Source: Roseateles violae
GTDB taxonomy: Bacteria; Pseudomonadota; Gammaproteobacteria; Burkholderiales; Burkholderiaceae_C
Direction of reading: 5' to 3'
Assembly: GCF_030410485.1 (NCBI RefSeq)
Contig: NZ_JAUHHC010000002.1
Location: 806,001 to 870,000, forward strand
Length of the DNA: 64,000 nt
Of the stretch, positions 11,087 through 20,729 are shown in pieces; the first letter of the stretch is position 1, and the number at the start of each line of letters is the position of its first letter. The notes beneath the pieces were generated by a model. The model made no database searches. It saw nothing but the letters and a program-made list of their open reading frames with translations, and was not told where the DNA came from. A program made the translations under genes and the position numbers.

Positions 11087-12354
11087 TGCGTTCGCTGCTC
11101 TTCATCGCCTATATGTACCCGCCGTTCGCGAATTCGGGAACACGGCGATCGCTCGAGTTCGCTAACCATCTGCCGGACCATGGCTGGAGGCCCACGGTGC
11201 TGACGCTCACCGAGCCCAAGCCCAGGGACAGGGACGACCGCTTGCTGGACGAGGTACGGGCGGGAACGCGCGTGCTGAGAGCTGGCCATGCGAGCGAACG
11301 CTGGGCCAGGCGGCTGAGCGCGCCTGTGCCGACCCAGTACCGCGAGCGTGTTGCTCAAGGTTTGGCCTGGCGGCTGGAGCGTATGTGGGGGGCCGTGCCT
11401 GACGATGCAGCCTCGTGGCGTGGCGAGGCGGTGGCGGCCGCGCTGCGAGCGCACCGGGAGACGCCGTTCGACGCGATCCTGGCGACGGGTTCGCCCTGGA
11501 CCTCGCTGCTGGTGGCCCGCGATGTCGCCGAGCGCACCGGTCTGCCGTACGTCCTCGACTACCGCGACCAATGGCGGCCGAGCGGGACCGTGGCCTGGGA
11601 TACGGAAAGCCGCCTGCAGCGCTGGTTCAGCCCGCGCCTGGAGAAGCGTGCGGCTGCCCAGGCGGCGGCCGTGGTCACCGTGACGCCCACCCTGGCGACG
11701 GCGCTTACGAAAGACACGGGGCGGGATGACATCGAGTGCATCACCAATGGCTTCGAGCCCAAGGACTTTGCCAACCTGCCGCCGGCGCCGCGGGACGGCC
11801 TGGTGCGGGTCAGCTACACCGGTGTCTGGCGTCCCGGCTACGGCCCCGATCTGCTCTACCTTGCCGTGCAGCGATTGAAGGAGGCCGGCGTGCCCGGGCT
11901 CGAGCGACTCAGGGTCGACACGGCCGGGTTCGAGCCCGGTCCCGCTGCGAAGCACGGCGTGCAGGATCTGATACGCGAGCATGGCCGCGTCCCTCACTCG
12001 ACCGCTCTGCGCCTGATGACCGACTCCGACATGGTTTTCCTGCCGGTGTCGCAAGGCTTTTATGCGCTGACGTCGCTGCCGGGCAAGCTCTTCGAGTACC
12101 TTGGCAGCGGCCGGCCCATCCTAGCCGCCACGCTGCCGGACAGCGAGGTGGCGCGAGTGATTGGCGATGCGGGCGGCGGTCGGCAGATCATGCCGGATGA
12201 CGTCGAGTCGGCGACGGCCGTGCTGGCCGATCTTTGCGCGGGGCGGAGCCTGACCGGCTTTTCGGCTCAGCGTCCGGAGCGGCTGGCGAGCTACACGAGG
12301 GCCTCGACGGCGAAGCAGTTGGCCGGCATCCTCGATAGGGTGACCCGGCGGTGA
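11086..12354 (+). CDS. Glycosyltransferase family 4
   Basis: This 422-residue GT-B-like protein has an N-terminus with LLFIAYMYPPFANSGTRRSL, typical of WcaI-like GT4 enzymes that have a glycine- and serine-containing acceptor loop. The donor half includes VSYTGVWRPGYGPDLL and LPGKLFEYLGSGRPILA, where KLFEYLG replaces the more common E-x7-E block. The start overlaps the wecB stop by one base (TGATG) and the stop overlaps the flippase start, so it is translationally coupled to both. It probably builds the repeat unit that the adjacent flippase exports. Confidence 0.82.
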   Translation: MRSLLFIAYMYPPFANSGTRRSLEFANHLPDHGWRPTVLTLTEPKPRDRDDRLLDEVRAGTRVLRAGHASERWARRLSAPVPTQYRERVAQGLAWRLERMWGAVPDDAASWRGEAVAAALRAHRETPFDAILATGSPWTSLLVARDVAERTGLPYVLDYRDQWRPSGTVAWDTESRLQRWFSPRLEKRAAAQAAAVVTVTPTLATALTKDTGRDDIECITNGFEPKDFANLPPAPRDGLVRVSYTGVWRPGYGPDLLYLAVQRLKEAGVPGLERLRVDTAGFEPGPAAKHGVQDLIREHGRVPHSTALRLMTDSDMVFLPVSQGFYALTSLPGKLFEYLGSGRPILAATLPDSEVARVIGDAGGGRQIMPDDVESATAVLADLCAGRSLTGFSAQRPERLASYTRASTAKQLAGILDRVTRR

Positions 12355-13829
12355 GCGAAAGCGGCAAGGGCGTCCGCCGAGCGCTGGCGTTCTCGTTCAT
12401 CGAGCGCTGGCTCGGCATCGTCATTGCGCTGGGCAGCAATGTGATTCTGGCCCGTCTGCTTTCGCCGGCGCAGGTGGGTGTGTTCTCCGTCAGCCTGGCC
12501 GTGATCGGTGTCGCGCAGGTGTTGCGCGACTTCGGCGTCGTGAGCTTCGTGATCCAGGAAAAGGAGTTGCAGGAAGACTCGCTGCGCACCGCTTATGGCC
12601 TGTCGTTACTGCTCGGCGGCCTGCTGTTCCTGCTGGTGGCGATCTCGGCGCCCTGGGTGGCGGACTTCTACCGGGAGCGGGCGGTCCGTGACACGCTCTG
12701 GGTCTGCTCGCTCAATTTCCTGCTGCTGCCCTTCGCGACGGTGACGATGGCGCTGCTGCGCCGCGAGATGTCCTTCCGCGCGCTCGCCATCATCGGACTC
12801 GTCAGCGCTGCGCTGGGCGCCGTGGTTAGCATCGTCATGGCCTGGGCGGGTATGGGCGTGATGGCCCTAGCCGTTGGATCGGTGTTGACCAATGCAGCCA
12901 ACTGTGTCGGCGCCAGGATCGCCCACCCCGCGAGTGCCGGACTGCGGCCCAATCTCAAGGTCTGGCGGCATCTGCTGAGCTTTGGGGCGCAGAGTTCCCT
13001 GACCGGCGTCGTCACCTCGGTTTCCATGGATGTCAACGACCTGGCGGTCGGCAAGCTGATGGGCTTCGAGCCAGTGGCCATCATCAGCAAGGCCCAGGGC
13101 CTGATGCAGCTCTTCCATCGCGACGTGATGGCTGCCATCCGCAACGTCGCCTTTCCGGCCTACGCGAAGACGGTTCGCGAGGGCGAGGATCTCGAGGCGA
13201 GCTATCTGCTGAGCGTGACCCATGTCACTGCGGTCGCCTGGCCGTTCTATGGCTTCGTCAGCATCTATGCGCTGGAAACCCTGCGCCTGCTCTTCGGCAG
13301 CCAATGGGACGCGGCGACGGTACTGGTGCCCTGGTATTGCCTGTGCGGCGCGGTGGCGGCCACGGCCAATCTCATTGGCCCCTTGACTCTGGCGGCCGGC
13401 CGCATCGACCTGCTGACCAAGGTCGAAATCCTCTGGCAGCCCTTGCGCGCCATGATGATCGTGCTGGCTGCGCTGTGGTTCAAGTCGATGCTGGCCTGCG
13501 CGATCGCGCTGCTGCTGGCGCTGTTGCTGCAGGTGCCGCTGCTGTACGCGCTGAAGGCTCGCTTCATGCCGAACAATTGGCGGGCGTTGAGCCTCAATCT
13601 GGGTCGCAGCGCGGCGGCCGCCGCGATCAGCCTCGTGGCGCCCGCCCTGATGGCCTGGCATTACGGACTCGACCGCGGCACACCGATGCCGGCTGCCGTT
13701 TTCGTCGCGGCCATGCTGCTGTGCGTTGCGAGCTGGATTTCCGGCCTGCTGGCGGTAAGGCATCCCTTGACGCTGGACCCGGTATTTCTGAGGCTGTGGG
13801 GGATGGTGACCCGTCCGCTCAGATCCTGA
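12351..13829 (+). CDS. Lipopolysaccharide/exopolysaccharide flippase (Wzx/PST family)
   Basis: This 492-residue integral membrane protein has about 12-14 predicted helices and belongs to the MOP (Wzx/PST) superfamily. The first helix region contains ERWLGIVIALGSNVILARLL and then SPAQVGVFSVSLAV, the usual Wzx N-terminal pattern. It should flip the undecaprenyl-PP-linked repeat unit across the inner membrane. The start is GTG at 12351, in a GTGA overlap with the preceding glycosyltransferase. No ATG exists near this position that keeps helix 1. A second, unrelated-looking flippase lies at 33.6-34.9 kb. Confidence 0.87.
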   Translation: MSESGKGVRRALAFSFIERWLGIVIALGSNVILARLLSPAQVGVFSVSLAVIGVAQVLRDFGVVSFVIQEKELQEDSLRTAYGLSLLLGGLLFLLVAISAPWVADFYRERAVRDTLWVCSLNFLLLPFATVTMALLRREMSFRALAIIGLVSAALGAVVSIVMAWAGMGVMALAVGSVLTNAANCVGARIAHPASAGLRPNLKVWRHLLSFGAQSSLTGVVTSVSMDVNDLAVGKLMGFEPVAIISKAQGLMQLFHRDVMAAIRNVAFPAYAKTVREGEDLEASYLLSVTHVTAVAWPFYGFVSIYALETLRLLFGSQWDAATVLVPWYCLCGAVAATANLIGPLTLAAGRIDLLTKVEILWQPLRAMMIVLAALWFKSMLACAIALLLALLLQVPLLYALKARFMPNNWRALSLNLGRSAAAAAISLVAPALMAWHYGLDRGTPMPAAVFVAAMLLCVASWISGLLAVRHPLTLDPVFLRLWGMVTRPLRS

Positions 13830-13851
13830 TTTTGTTGATTGGAGTTTCGTG

Positions 13852-14922
13852 ATGAACTTGCTGCGCACGCCTGTTCAGGACCGCCTGGTCCGATTCGCCC
13901 TCGTCGGCTGCGGCCGTATCGCCCAGAACCACATCGAGGCGATCAAGAGGCACGCTGAGCGGGCCGAGCTGGTGGCCGTGTGCGACACCGACACCACCGC
14001 GCTGGCGGCGGCTGTCGCCAGGACCGGCGCCCGCAGCTTCACCTCGCTGACGGAGCTGCTGGCCGCCAAGGGTGATCTCGGCATCGACTGCGTCGTGCTG
14101 ACCAGCCCCAGCGGCCTGCATCCTCGCCAGGCTATCGAAGTCGCTCGCGCAGGTATCGACGTGATGACCGAGAAGCCCATGGCCACCCGCTGGCAGGACG
14201 GTCTGGCCATGGTCAAGGCCTGCGACGACGCCGGCGTGCGCCTCTTCGTCGTCAAGCAGAACCGCCGCAACCCCACGCTGCAGCTCTTGAAGCGCGCCGT
14301 TGCCGAGGGCCGCTTCGGCCGCCTGTACAACATCGCGGTCAACGTCTTCTGGACCCGCCCCCAGAGCTACTACGACAGCGCCGAATGGCGCGGCACCTGG
14401 GAATTCGACGGCGGCGCCTTCATGAACCAGGCCAGCCACTATGTCGATCTGCTGGACTGGATCTGTGGCCCCGTCGAAAGCGTCATGGCCTACACCGGCA
14501 CGCTGGCCCGCAACATCGAGGTCGAGGACAGCGGCGTCGCGGCGCTGAAGTGGCGCAACGGCGCCATGGGCACCGTCAACGTCAGCATGCTGACCTACCC
14601 CAAGAACATGGAAGGCTCGATCACCCTCCTCGGTGAAAAGGGCTCGGTTCGCATCGGCGGTCTGGCCGTCAACGAGATCCAGCACTGGGAGTTCGATGCC
14701 CCTCACGAGATGGACGCTCTCACCAAGGACGCCAGCTACCAGACCACCTCGGTCTACGGTTTTGGCCACCCGCTTTACTACGACAACGTCGTCAAGACGC
14801 TGCGCGGCGAGGCTCATCCCGAGACCGACGGCCGCGAGGGCCTGAAGTCGCTGGAACTGCTGATCGCGCTGTACATGAGCGCCCGCGACGGCCGTCGCGT
14901 CAACCTGCCGCTGAGCTACTGA
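13852..14922 (+). CDS. wbpB: UDP-N-acetyl-2-amino-2-deoxyglucuronate 3-dehydrogenase (WbpB/WlbA-like, Gfo/Idh/MocA)
   Basis: This 356-residue NAD-dependent oxidoreductase has a Rossmann motif [13 protein letters not shown] near the N-terminus and the family signature EKPMA. The C-terminal domain contains [20 protein letters not shown], close to WlbA-type enzymes. It should oxidise C3 of UDP-GlcNAcA, giving the 3-keto sugar for the following aminotransferase. A GTG codon directly precedes the ATG; the ATG at 13852 was chosen because GGAG sits 7 bases upstream of it. Two and three bases separate the next genes, so wbpB-wbpD-wbpE form one unit. Order and identity match the UDP-diacetamido-uronic acid pathway. 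Confidence 0.88.
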   Translation: MNLLRTPVQDRLVRFALVGCGRIAQNHIEAIKRHAERAELVAVCDTDTTALAAAVARTGARSFTSLTELLAAKGDLGIDCVVLTSPSGLHPRQAIEVARAGIDVMTEKPMATRWQDGLAMVKACDDAGVRLFVVKQNRRNPTLQLLKRAVAEGRFGRLYNIAVNVFWTRPQSYYDSAEWRGTWEFDGGAFMNQASHYVDLLDWICGPVESVMAYTGTLARNIEVEDSGVAALKWRNGAMGTVNVSMLTYPKNMEGSITLLGEKGSVRIGGLAVNEIQHWEFDAPHEMDALTKDASYQTTSVYGFGHPLYYDNVVKTLRGEAHPETDGREGLKSLELLIALYMSARDGRRVNLPLSY

Positions 14923-14923
14923 C

Positions 14924-15511
14924 ATGGCGACGACCATCCACGCCTCGGCAATCGTCGACGAAGGTGCACAGCTCGGCGACGGCTGCCGCGTCTGGCACTT
15001 CGTGCATATCAGCGCCGGCGCCCGCATTGGTGCCAAGTGCTCCTTCGGCCAGAATGTCTATGTCGGCAACGACGTGAGCATCGGCGACAACGTCAAGATC
15101 CAGAACAACGTCTCGGTCTATGACGCCGTGACACTGGAGGACGATGTCTTCTGCGGCCCCAGCATGGTGTTCACCAATGTCTACAACCCGCGCTCGGCCG
15201 TCACGCGCAAGGACGAGTACCGCCGCACGCTGGTGAAGCGGGGGGCCACGCTGGGCGCCAACTCCACCATCGTCTGCGGCGCCACCATCGGCCGCTTCGC
15301 CTTCGTCGGCGCCGGCGCCGTCATCAACCGCGACGTGCCCGACTTCGCGCTGATGGTGGGCGTGCCCGCCCGGCAGATCGGCTGGATGAGCCGCTTCGGC
15401 GAGCGTCTCGAACTGCCTGTGGCCAGCGATCAGCCCGTCGAAGCCGTTTGCCCCCATACCGGTGACTGCTATCGCCTCGCCGGCCAGCAACTCCAACTGA
15501 TCGAACCCTGA
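14924..15511 (+). CDS. wbpD: UDP-2-acetamido-3-amino-2,3-dideoxyglucuronate N-acetyltransferase (WbpD/WlbB-like)
   Basis: This 195-residue left-handed beta-helix (hexapeptide) acyltransferase should use acetyl-CoA to acetylate the 3-amino group made by the WbpE-like enzyme. Imperfect hexad repeats run from about residue 10 to 150, including [20 protein letters not shown] and [14 protein letters not shown]. The segment [11 protein letters not shown] is characteristic of WbpD/WlbB enzymes. It lies 1 bp after wbpB and 2 bp before wbpE. The C-terminal 35 residues after the helix contain two cysteines ([10 protein letters not shown]) and look like an extra tail. Confidence 0.88.
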   Translation: MATTIHASAIVDEGAQLGDGCRVWHFVHISAGARIGAKCSFGQNVYVGNDVSIGDNVKIQNNVSVYDAVTLEDDVFCGPSMVFTNVYNPRSAVTRKDEYRRTLVKRGATLGANSTIVCGATIGRFAFVGAGAVINRDVPDFALMVGVPARQIGWMSRFGERLELPVASDQPVEAVCPHTGDCYRLAGQQLQLIEP

Positions 15512-15513
15512 AG

Positions 15514-16611
15514 ATGGACTTCATCGACCTCAAGAGCCAGTACGCGGCACTGCGCGACAACATCAACGCCCGCATCCAGAAGGTCTTGGACCATGGCCAG
15601 TACATTCTGGGCCCCGAAGTCAAGGAGATGGAGGAGGCCTTGGTCGGCTACACCGGCGCGAGGCACTGCATCAGCGTGGCCAGCGGTACCGAGGCGCTGC
15701 TCATCGCGCTGATGGCGCTGGACCTGCAGCCGGGTGACGAGGTCATCACCAGCCCCTTCACCTTTGCGGCGACGGCCGAGATGATCGTATTGGCCGGCAG
15801 CGTGCCCGTCTTCGTGGATATTGAGCCCGGCACGGCCAATATCGACGCCAAGCTTGTCGAGGCCGCCATCACAGCCAGGACCAAGGCGATCATGCCGGTG
15901 AGCCTGTACGGCCAGGTGGCCGACATGGACGCCATCAACGCCATCGCCGAGCGGCACGGCCTAGCCGTCATCGAGGATGCCGCACAGAGCTTCGGTGCTT
16001 CGTACCAGGGCAAGAAGAGCTGCAATCTCTCCACCTTCGGCTGCACCAGTTTCTTCCCCAGCAAGCCGCTGGGTTGCTATGGCGACGGCGGCGCCATCTT
16101 CACGAACGACGACAAGCTCTCCCAAGCCTGTCGAGAGATTCGTACTCACGGCCAGAGCCAGCGCTACCTGCATACCCGCCTGGGCGTGGGCGGCCGCATG
16201 GACACGCTGCAATGCGCTGTGGTGCTGGGCAAGCTGGACCGCTTCGACTGGGAAATTCGTCGCCGCCTGGAACTGGGCGAGGCCTACAAGCGCAAGCTCG
16301 GCGCCAGCATTCCGGGCCTGCAACTGCTGGAGGTCAGAAGCGACCGCGACTGCGTCTGGGCCCAGTACACCGTCTTCGTGGACGACCGCGAGGCCGTGCA
16401 GGCAAGGCTCAAGGCCGCAGGTGTTCCAACGGCAGTGCACTACCCGCGGCCCCTGCATCACCAACCGGCCTATGCCAGGTACGGCAAGCCCGAGGATTGC
16501 CCGCACAGCATCGCGGCGGCCCAGCGGGTCATGAGCCTGCCGATGAGTGCCGACCTCACCGAGGAGCAGCAGAACCAAGTTGTCGCCGCGCTCGCGCAAG
16601 CGCTGGCCTGA
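15514..16611 (+). CDS. wbpE: UDP-3-keto-GlcNAcA aminotransferase (WbpE/WlbC-like, DegT/DnrJ/EryC1/StrS family)
   Basis: This 365-residue PLP-dependent sugar aminotransferase has the PLP lysine as K184 in FFPSKPLGCYGDGGA, preceded by the PLP-contacting EDAAQSFGA. The N-terminus MDFIDLKSQYAAL and the C-terminal YPRPLHHQPAY are typical of this subfamily. It should transfer an amino group, usually from glutamate, to C3 of the keto sugar made by WbpB. It sits directly after wbpD. Together with the dehydrogenase at 817 and the epimerase at 10025, all five enzymes of a UDP-ManNAc(3NAc)A-type pathway are in the window. Confidence 0.9.
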   Translation: MDFIDLKSQYAALRDNINARIQKVLDHGQYILGPEVKEMEEALVGYTGARHCISVASGTEALLIALMALDLQPGDEVITSPFTFAATAEMIVLAGSVPVFVDIEPGTANIDAKLVEAAITARTKAIMPVSLYGQVADMDAINAIAERHGLAVIEDAAQSFGASYQGKKSCNLSTFGCTSFFPSKPLGCYGDGGAIFTNDDKLSQACREIRTHGQSQRYLHTRLGVGGRMDTLQCAVVLGKLDRFDWEIRRRLELGEAYKRKLGASIPGLQLLEVRSDRDCVWAQYTVFVDDREAVQARLKAAGVPTAVHYPRPLHHQPAYARYGKPEDCPHSIAAAQRVMSLPMSADLTEEQQNQVVAALAQALA

Positions 16612-16620
16612 TCGCGGCGG

Positions 16621-18543
16621 ATGAAGTTTCGGCCCGACATCGAGGGGCTTCGGGCCCTGGCCATCGGGCCGGTCGTGGTCTTTCATGCCTGGCCCTCGCT
16701 GATGCCCGGCGGCTTCGTCGGCGTCGACATCTTCTTCGTGATCTCGGGCTATCTGATCACGACGCTGCTGCTGCAGCGCCTGGCCGCGGGCAGCTACAGC
16801 ATCGGCTCCTTCTATGCGGCGCGCATACGGCGCATCTTTCCGGCGCTGTTCGCGATGCTGGCCATCGTCGCGCCGGCCTGCCTGCTGCTGCTGGAGCCGC
16901 AGCCCTTGCGTGAGTTCGCGCGGCTGCTCGGTGCGACGGGCCTGTTCGTCTCCAATGTCGAGCTCTATCGCACCACCGGCTATTTCGAAGGCGCGGCCGA
17001 GCTGAAGCCCTTGCTGCACACCTGGTCGCTGGCGGTGGAGGAGCAGTACTACATCGTTTTTCCGCTGCTGCTCGCGCTGCTGTGGCGCTTTGCGCGGCGA
17101 CGCATCGGCATCGTGCTGATGTCCGTGGCCCTGGCTTCGCTGGCCTGGTGCCTGAAGCTGATGCCCTACGACGCCGAATGGGCCTTCTTCGGCGCGTCGG
17201 CACGCACCTTCGAACTGATGATCGGCTCGGGCCTGGCCTGGTGGATGAACCGCGATGAAACATCGGTCACGCGTCCGCCCTGGGTGGACCAGGCGGTGGG
17301 CTGGACGGCCCTGGCCGCCCTCCTGGCCTCGCTGCTGCTGATGCGCGCGGACCACGCCTTCCCGGGCCCCGCGGCGCTCTGGCCCTGCCTGGCGACGGCG
17401 GCGCTGATCTGGGTGGGCGCCACGAAGCGGGCGGTCGCCACGCGCTGGCTGTCGATCTCGCCTTTGCGCTGGATAGGCGCGCATTCCTTTTCGCTCTATC
17501 TATGGCACTGGCCGGTGCTGGTGTTGACGCGTCACCTCCTGTTGGACCAGCCCACGCCGGTGCAGGCGGCGTTGGCGGTGGCGCTGTCCGTGGCCCTGGC
17601 CTGGGCCTCCTTGCGCTGGGTGGAGGCGCCGGTGCGCCGGTCCAAGCTGGCCCAGCCGGTCATGCTGGCGGCCGGCGCGTCGACCGTCGTGGCCAGCTTG
17701 GTCGCGGCCTGGGCGCTGACGGCGGCGGCCGACCACCGCGCCGCACAACTGGGCCGCGATGCAGTGCTGCGCGCCGGCGCCGAGGATTTCAGCGCCGATC
17801 GCAAGCGCTGCCATTCCAGCGGCAACCGCTGGCTGGACTACGATGCCCGCTGCCTGTTCGGTCCCCAGACTGGAACGAAGACGCTGGCCGTCTGGGGTGA
17901 CAGCCATGGCGTGGAGATTGCCCGAGCGCTGGGCGACCAGGTCTCCTCCAGCCGCCGCATCGCGCAGCTGACTGGTTCCAGTTGCCCCCCGGCTTTAAAC
18001 TATGTGCCGCCAGGCCGACCGCGCTGCGCCGCGGTCAACCGCGCGCTTCTCGACCGCCTGCGCCAGGATGCGAGCGTCGATACCGTGCTGCTGGCCGCGC
18101 GCTATGAGTTCTATCTGAACGCCCCTGACGCCCAGGCCTTCGAGGCCGGCATGGCAGAGAGCGTGAAGCGCCTGCGCGAGGTGGGCAAGCAGGTGCTGCT
18201 GCTGGATCCGGTGCCGACCTACCACTACCCGATTCCGGCCGCGCTGGCCCTGCGCTGGCGTCGTGGTGAGCCTCTGGAAGGACAGGGGCAGACGCCTGCA
18301 CAGTACGAGGCCCGGCAGGCCGCGTCGCTGGCGCTGGTAAGGAGGCTCGCCAATGGCAAGCAAGCGCAGCGAGTAATCGTCGAAGATCTGCTTTGCGGGC
18401 AGCCGCGCTGCGCGGTGCTGAACGGCGACCACAGCCTTTACTTCGACGACAACCATTTGAGCATGCACGGGGCCGCCAGGATCGCACCCGCGGTGCTGCG
18501 CCTTGTCGGCCACCCGGAGGCGGCGCTTATCGGCTCGCCCTGA
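16621..18543 (+). CDS. OafA-like acyltransferase with C-terminal SGNH domain
   Basis: This 640-residue protein has an N-terminal acyltransferase-3 membrane domain (about ten helices, residues 1-375) and a periplasmic SGNH-hydrolase-like domain. The start FRPDIEGLRALAIGPVVVFH carries the AT3 catalytic-type His, followed by GGFVGVDIFFVISGYLIT. The SGNH part has the GDSH block (about residue 424) and the C-terminal catalytic D-x-x-H as DNNHLSMHG. Proteins of this architecture O-acylate surface polysaccharides. It follows wbpE by 9 bp and closes the + strand run, converging on the minus-strand gene at 18560. Confidence 0.88.
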   Translation: MKFRPDIEGLRALAIGPVVVFHAWPSLMPGGFVGVDIFFVISGYLITTLLLQRLAAGSYSIGSFYAARIRRIFPALFAMLAIVAPACLLLLEPQPLREFARLLGATGLFVSNVELYRTTGYFEGAAELKPLLHTWSLAVEEQYYIVFPLLLALLWRFARRRIGIVLMSVALASLAWCLKLMPYDAEWAFFGASARTFELMIGSGLAWWMNRDETSVTRPPWVDQAVGWTALAALLASLLLMRADHAFPGPAALWPCLATAALIWVGATKRAVATRWLSISPLRWIGAHSFSLYLWHWPVLVLTRHLLLDQPTPVQAALAVALSVALAWASLRWVEAPVRRSKLAQPVMLAAGASTVVASLVAAWALTAAADHRAAQLGRDAVLRAGAEDFSADRKRCHSSGNRWLDYDARCLFGPQTGTKTLAVWGDSHGVEIARALGDQVSSSRRIAQLTGSSCPPALNYVPPGRPRCAAVNRALLDRLRQDASVDTVLLAARYEFYLNAPDAQAFEAGMAESVKRLREVGKQVLLLDPVPTYHYPIPAALALRWRRGEPLEGQGQTPAQYEARQAASLALVRRLANGKQAQRVIVEDLLCGQPRCAVLNGDHSLYFDDNHLSMHGAARIAPAVLRLVGHPEAALIGSP

Positions 18544-18559
18544 GCTCGCGGCCCGTCGT

Positions 18560-20233
18560 TCAGCCGAGCCGGTAGTCCGGCGCATGCCGGCGCAGCCACT
18601 GCTCCAGCATCATCAGGATCCAGACCATCTCGCCGTAGTAGCCGGCGTGCTCCCTGAGGCGCCGGGTCAGCAGATTCTCGACGAATTCGGCCCGCACGAT
18701 GCCGCGCGCCGCCACGCCACGCAGCGACTCCGCGGCCAGCGCGTTCAGTGCCGCGTCCTTGACGGCCCAGGGGCCGAAGGGCAGGCCGAAACCATGCTTC
18801 TTCTTGGCCAGAATCTCGTCCGGCAGGAAGTCGCGCAACGCCTCCTTGAAGAACCAGCGCAGCTTCAGGCCCTTGAGCTTGTAGCTGGTTGGCAGCTTCA
18901 GGGAGAAGTCCAAGAGCCTCGTGTCCAGCAGCGGGAAGCTGACCTCCATGCCTGCCAAGCCCGCGGTGCCAACGACCTTGGGCAGATCGTTCTCGGCCAG
19001 CGTGTAGCGCCAATCGAAGGCCAGCATCTGGTTGACGAGGCTGGCCTCACGCGGGCCGGCGGCCCAGGTGGCGCGCTGGTGCTGCCGTGGCGCAGCGGTG
19101 TCTACGCTGGCCAGAAAGGCGGGCGTGAACACCTCGGCCGGGCCCAGGCGGTCCAGCAGATTGGCGCTCTGCATGCGGTCCGGCATGGGCACGCGAGCCT
19201 GACGGATATAGCTGGTGCCCTTCTTCAGCAGCGGGATGTTGCCGATCACAGGGTTCACGAACAGCGGATTCAGCACGCCGGCGCGCAGCGACGATGGGAT
19301 CTGGCCATAGACGTGGAAGACACGCTCCTTGGCATAGCGCACATTGCCGCCGAACAGTTCGTCGCCACCGTCGCCAGCCAGCATGCGCGCGTAGCCGTCC
19401 GCGCGCGCCTTGGAGGCACAGTAGAAGGCCGGCACGGCCGAGGAGTTGCCGAAGGGCTGGTCGTAATGGGCCGCGACATCGGGAATGGCCCTGACGAGAT
19501 CGGCCGGCGTCACGTAGTACTCATGGTGGTCGGCGCCGTAGGCCTTGGCCGCGATGCGCGCGTATTCCATCTCGTCATAACCCTCGGCTTCGAAGCCGAT
19601 GGAATAGCCGGCCGGCGGCCGGTCCGTCGCCTCGCGCAGCAGGCCGCAGACGGTGGAGCTGTCGGTGCCGCCGCTCAGGAAGCAGGCCGTCTTGCCGTCG
19701 GCACTCAAGCGTTCCTGCACGGCGCTGCGCAGGATGCCGAGGAACTCGTCCCGTAGCGAGCCGAAGTCGGCCGAAGACTGCTCGCAAAAGCGCGGCGTCC
19801 AGTAGGCCGCGACGGTCAGTTGGCCGTTCTCGAATAGAGCATAGTGCGCAGGCGGCAGTCGGTGAATGCCCGCGTAGATGGTGCGCGGCGACGGGATGCA
19901 GTGGTGGAACAGGTAGTCGAAGATCGCCTGCGTATCGAGCTCGCGGATGCCGAGTCTGCGCGCCAGTTCGTCGGCCCGGGTGGCGAAATGCAGGCGGCCA
20001 TCGTGCACCGCGTAGCACAGGCTGTGCACAGCGAAACGATCCACGGCGAGGTAGCTACCTCCGCTGGGCAATTCGAGCGCGATTGCGAATTCGCCGCCTA
20101 CGTCGGCGGCGCAGGTGGCGCCCCGTTCGGCGTAGGCTTGCTGCCATGCAAGCAGGGCGTTACTGGCTGGTGCGCGGAAACGGGGCGCGCCGCAGGCGAA
20201 GGACATGTCGGGCGGTAGGATTTGTGCTTGCAT
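18560..20233 (-). CDS. Asparagine synthase-like protein lacking the glutaminase cysteine
   Basis: This 557-residue AsnB-like protein keeps the synthetase domain, with the P-loop as SGGTDSST (near residue 215) and LAGDGGDELFGGN. The N-terminal glutaminase-like domain is degenerate: the protein starts MQAQILPPD, and the internal Met (MSFACGAP) also does not place Cys at position 2. It therefore probably cannot hydrolyse glutamine itself and may use free ammonia, a partner glutaminase, or an amine substrate. It is transcribed opposite to both neighbours. It is a clear paralogue in function class, not a copy, of the XrtA amidotransferase at 3.3 kb. Target unknown. Confidence 0.82.
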   Translation of the reverse strand: MQAQILPPDMSFACGAPRFRAPASNALLAWQQAYAERGATCAADVGGEFAIALELPSGGSYLAVDRFAVHSLCYAVHDGRLHFATRADELARRLGIRELDTQAIFDYLFHHCIPSPRTIYAGIHRLPPAHYALFENGQLTVAAYWTPRFCEQSSADFGSLRDEFLGILRSAVQERLSADGKTACFLSGGTDSSTVCGLLREATDRPPAGYSIGFEAEGYDEMEYARIAAKAYGADHHEYYVTPADLVRAIPDVAAHYDQPFGNSSAVPAFYCASKARADGYARMLAGDGGDELFGGNVRYAKERVFHVYGQIPSSLRAGVLNPLFVNPVIGNIPLLKKGTSYIRQARVPMPDRMQSANLLDRLGPAEVFTPAFLASVDTAAPRQHQRATWAAGPREASLVNQMLAFDWRYTLAENDLPKVVGTAGLAGMEVSFPLLDTRLLDFSLKLPTSYKLKGLKLRWFFKEALRDFLPDEILAKKKHGFGLPFGPWAVKDAALNALAAESLRGVAARGIVRAEFVENLLTRRLREHAGYYGEMVWILMMLEQWLRRHAPDYRLG

Positions 20234-20729
20234 CTCTAGGGTGTCGCTTGGGATTCGATGGCCTGAATGTCAGCTTGAAAATGTCGGCACGACCGTTGGC
20301 GAGAATCCAGATCCAATGGCAGCAGCACCCGTAGCAGTCACCGCAGCGCAGGGCGAAGACTTGCACTTGATGCTTCTGATGTCCCTGCGGCTAGCGCGCA
20401 TGAATGCGGTCGACCATGTTGATATGTCAGTCCACCGGATCGCCTGCCCTTGCGAGGCTCGAAGAGCGGGCTCACGCGATTCCAGGTGCAGAGAATGATG
20501 GCGGCGCGGGCTGGCATGGCGATAAATTATTGTATGTCGGGCAAGCATGCACCTTGGCGATGTTGCTACCCCCCAGCCCGGCGGGTCAGCAGGCCTGAAC
20601 AGGCTTGCCTGTCACCTATGATGCGTCGTCCGCGTGTCGGCCCTGTGGTTGGGGGCGGGGCGCGAAGGCATCGGTGGGGGCGTGGCTCATGGCCCTCTTT
20701 CATCCCTGGACTCTCTCGTCTCAACCCGA
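20234..20729. other. Gene-free divergent intergenic region
   Basis: About 500 bp separate the divergent asparagine synthase-like gene and the epimerase gene. No convincing coding frame is present; the short frames here lack ribosome sites and family resemblance. Composition is visibly less GC-rich than the flanks around 20520-20560 (GATAAATTATTGTATG). The region should contain promoters for both directions, but no clear paired -35/-10 boxes could be assigned by eye. The frame of the epimerase gene is open back to a GTG at 20634, which was rejected as a start because it adds 32 residues before the Rossmann fold. Confidence 0.5.
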
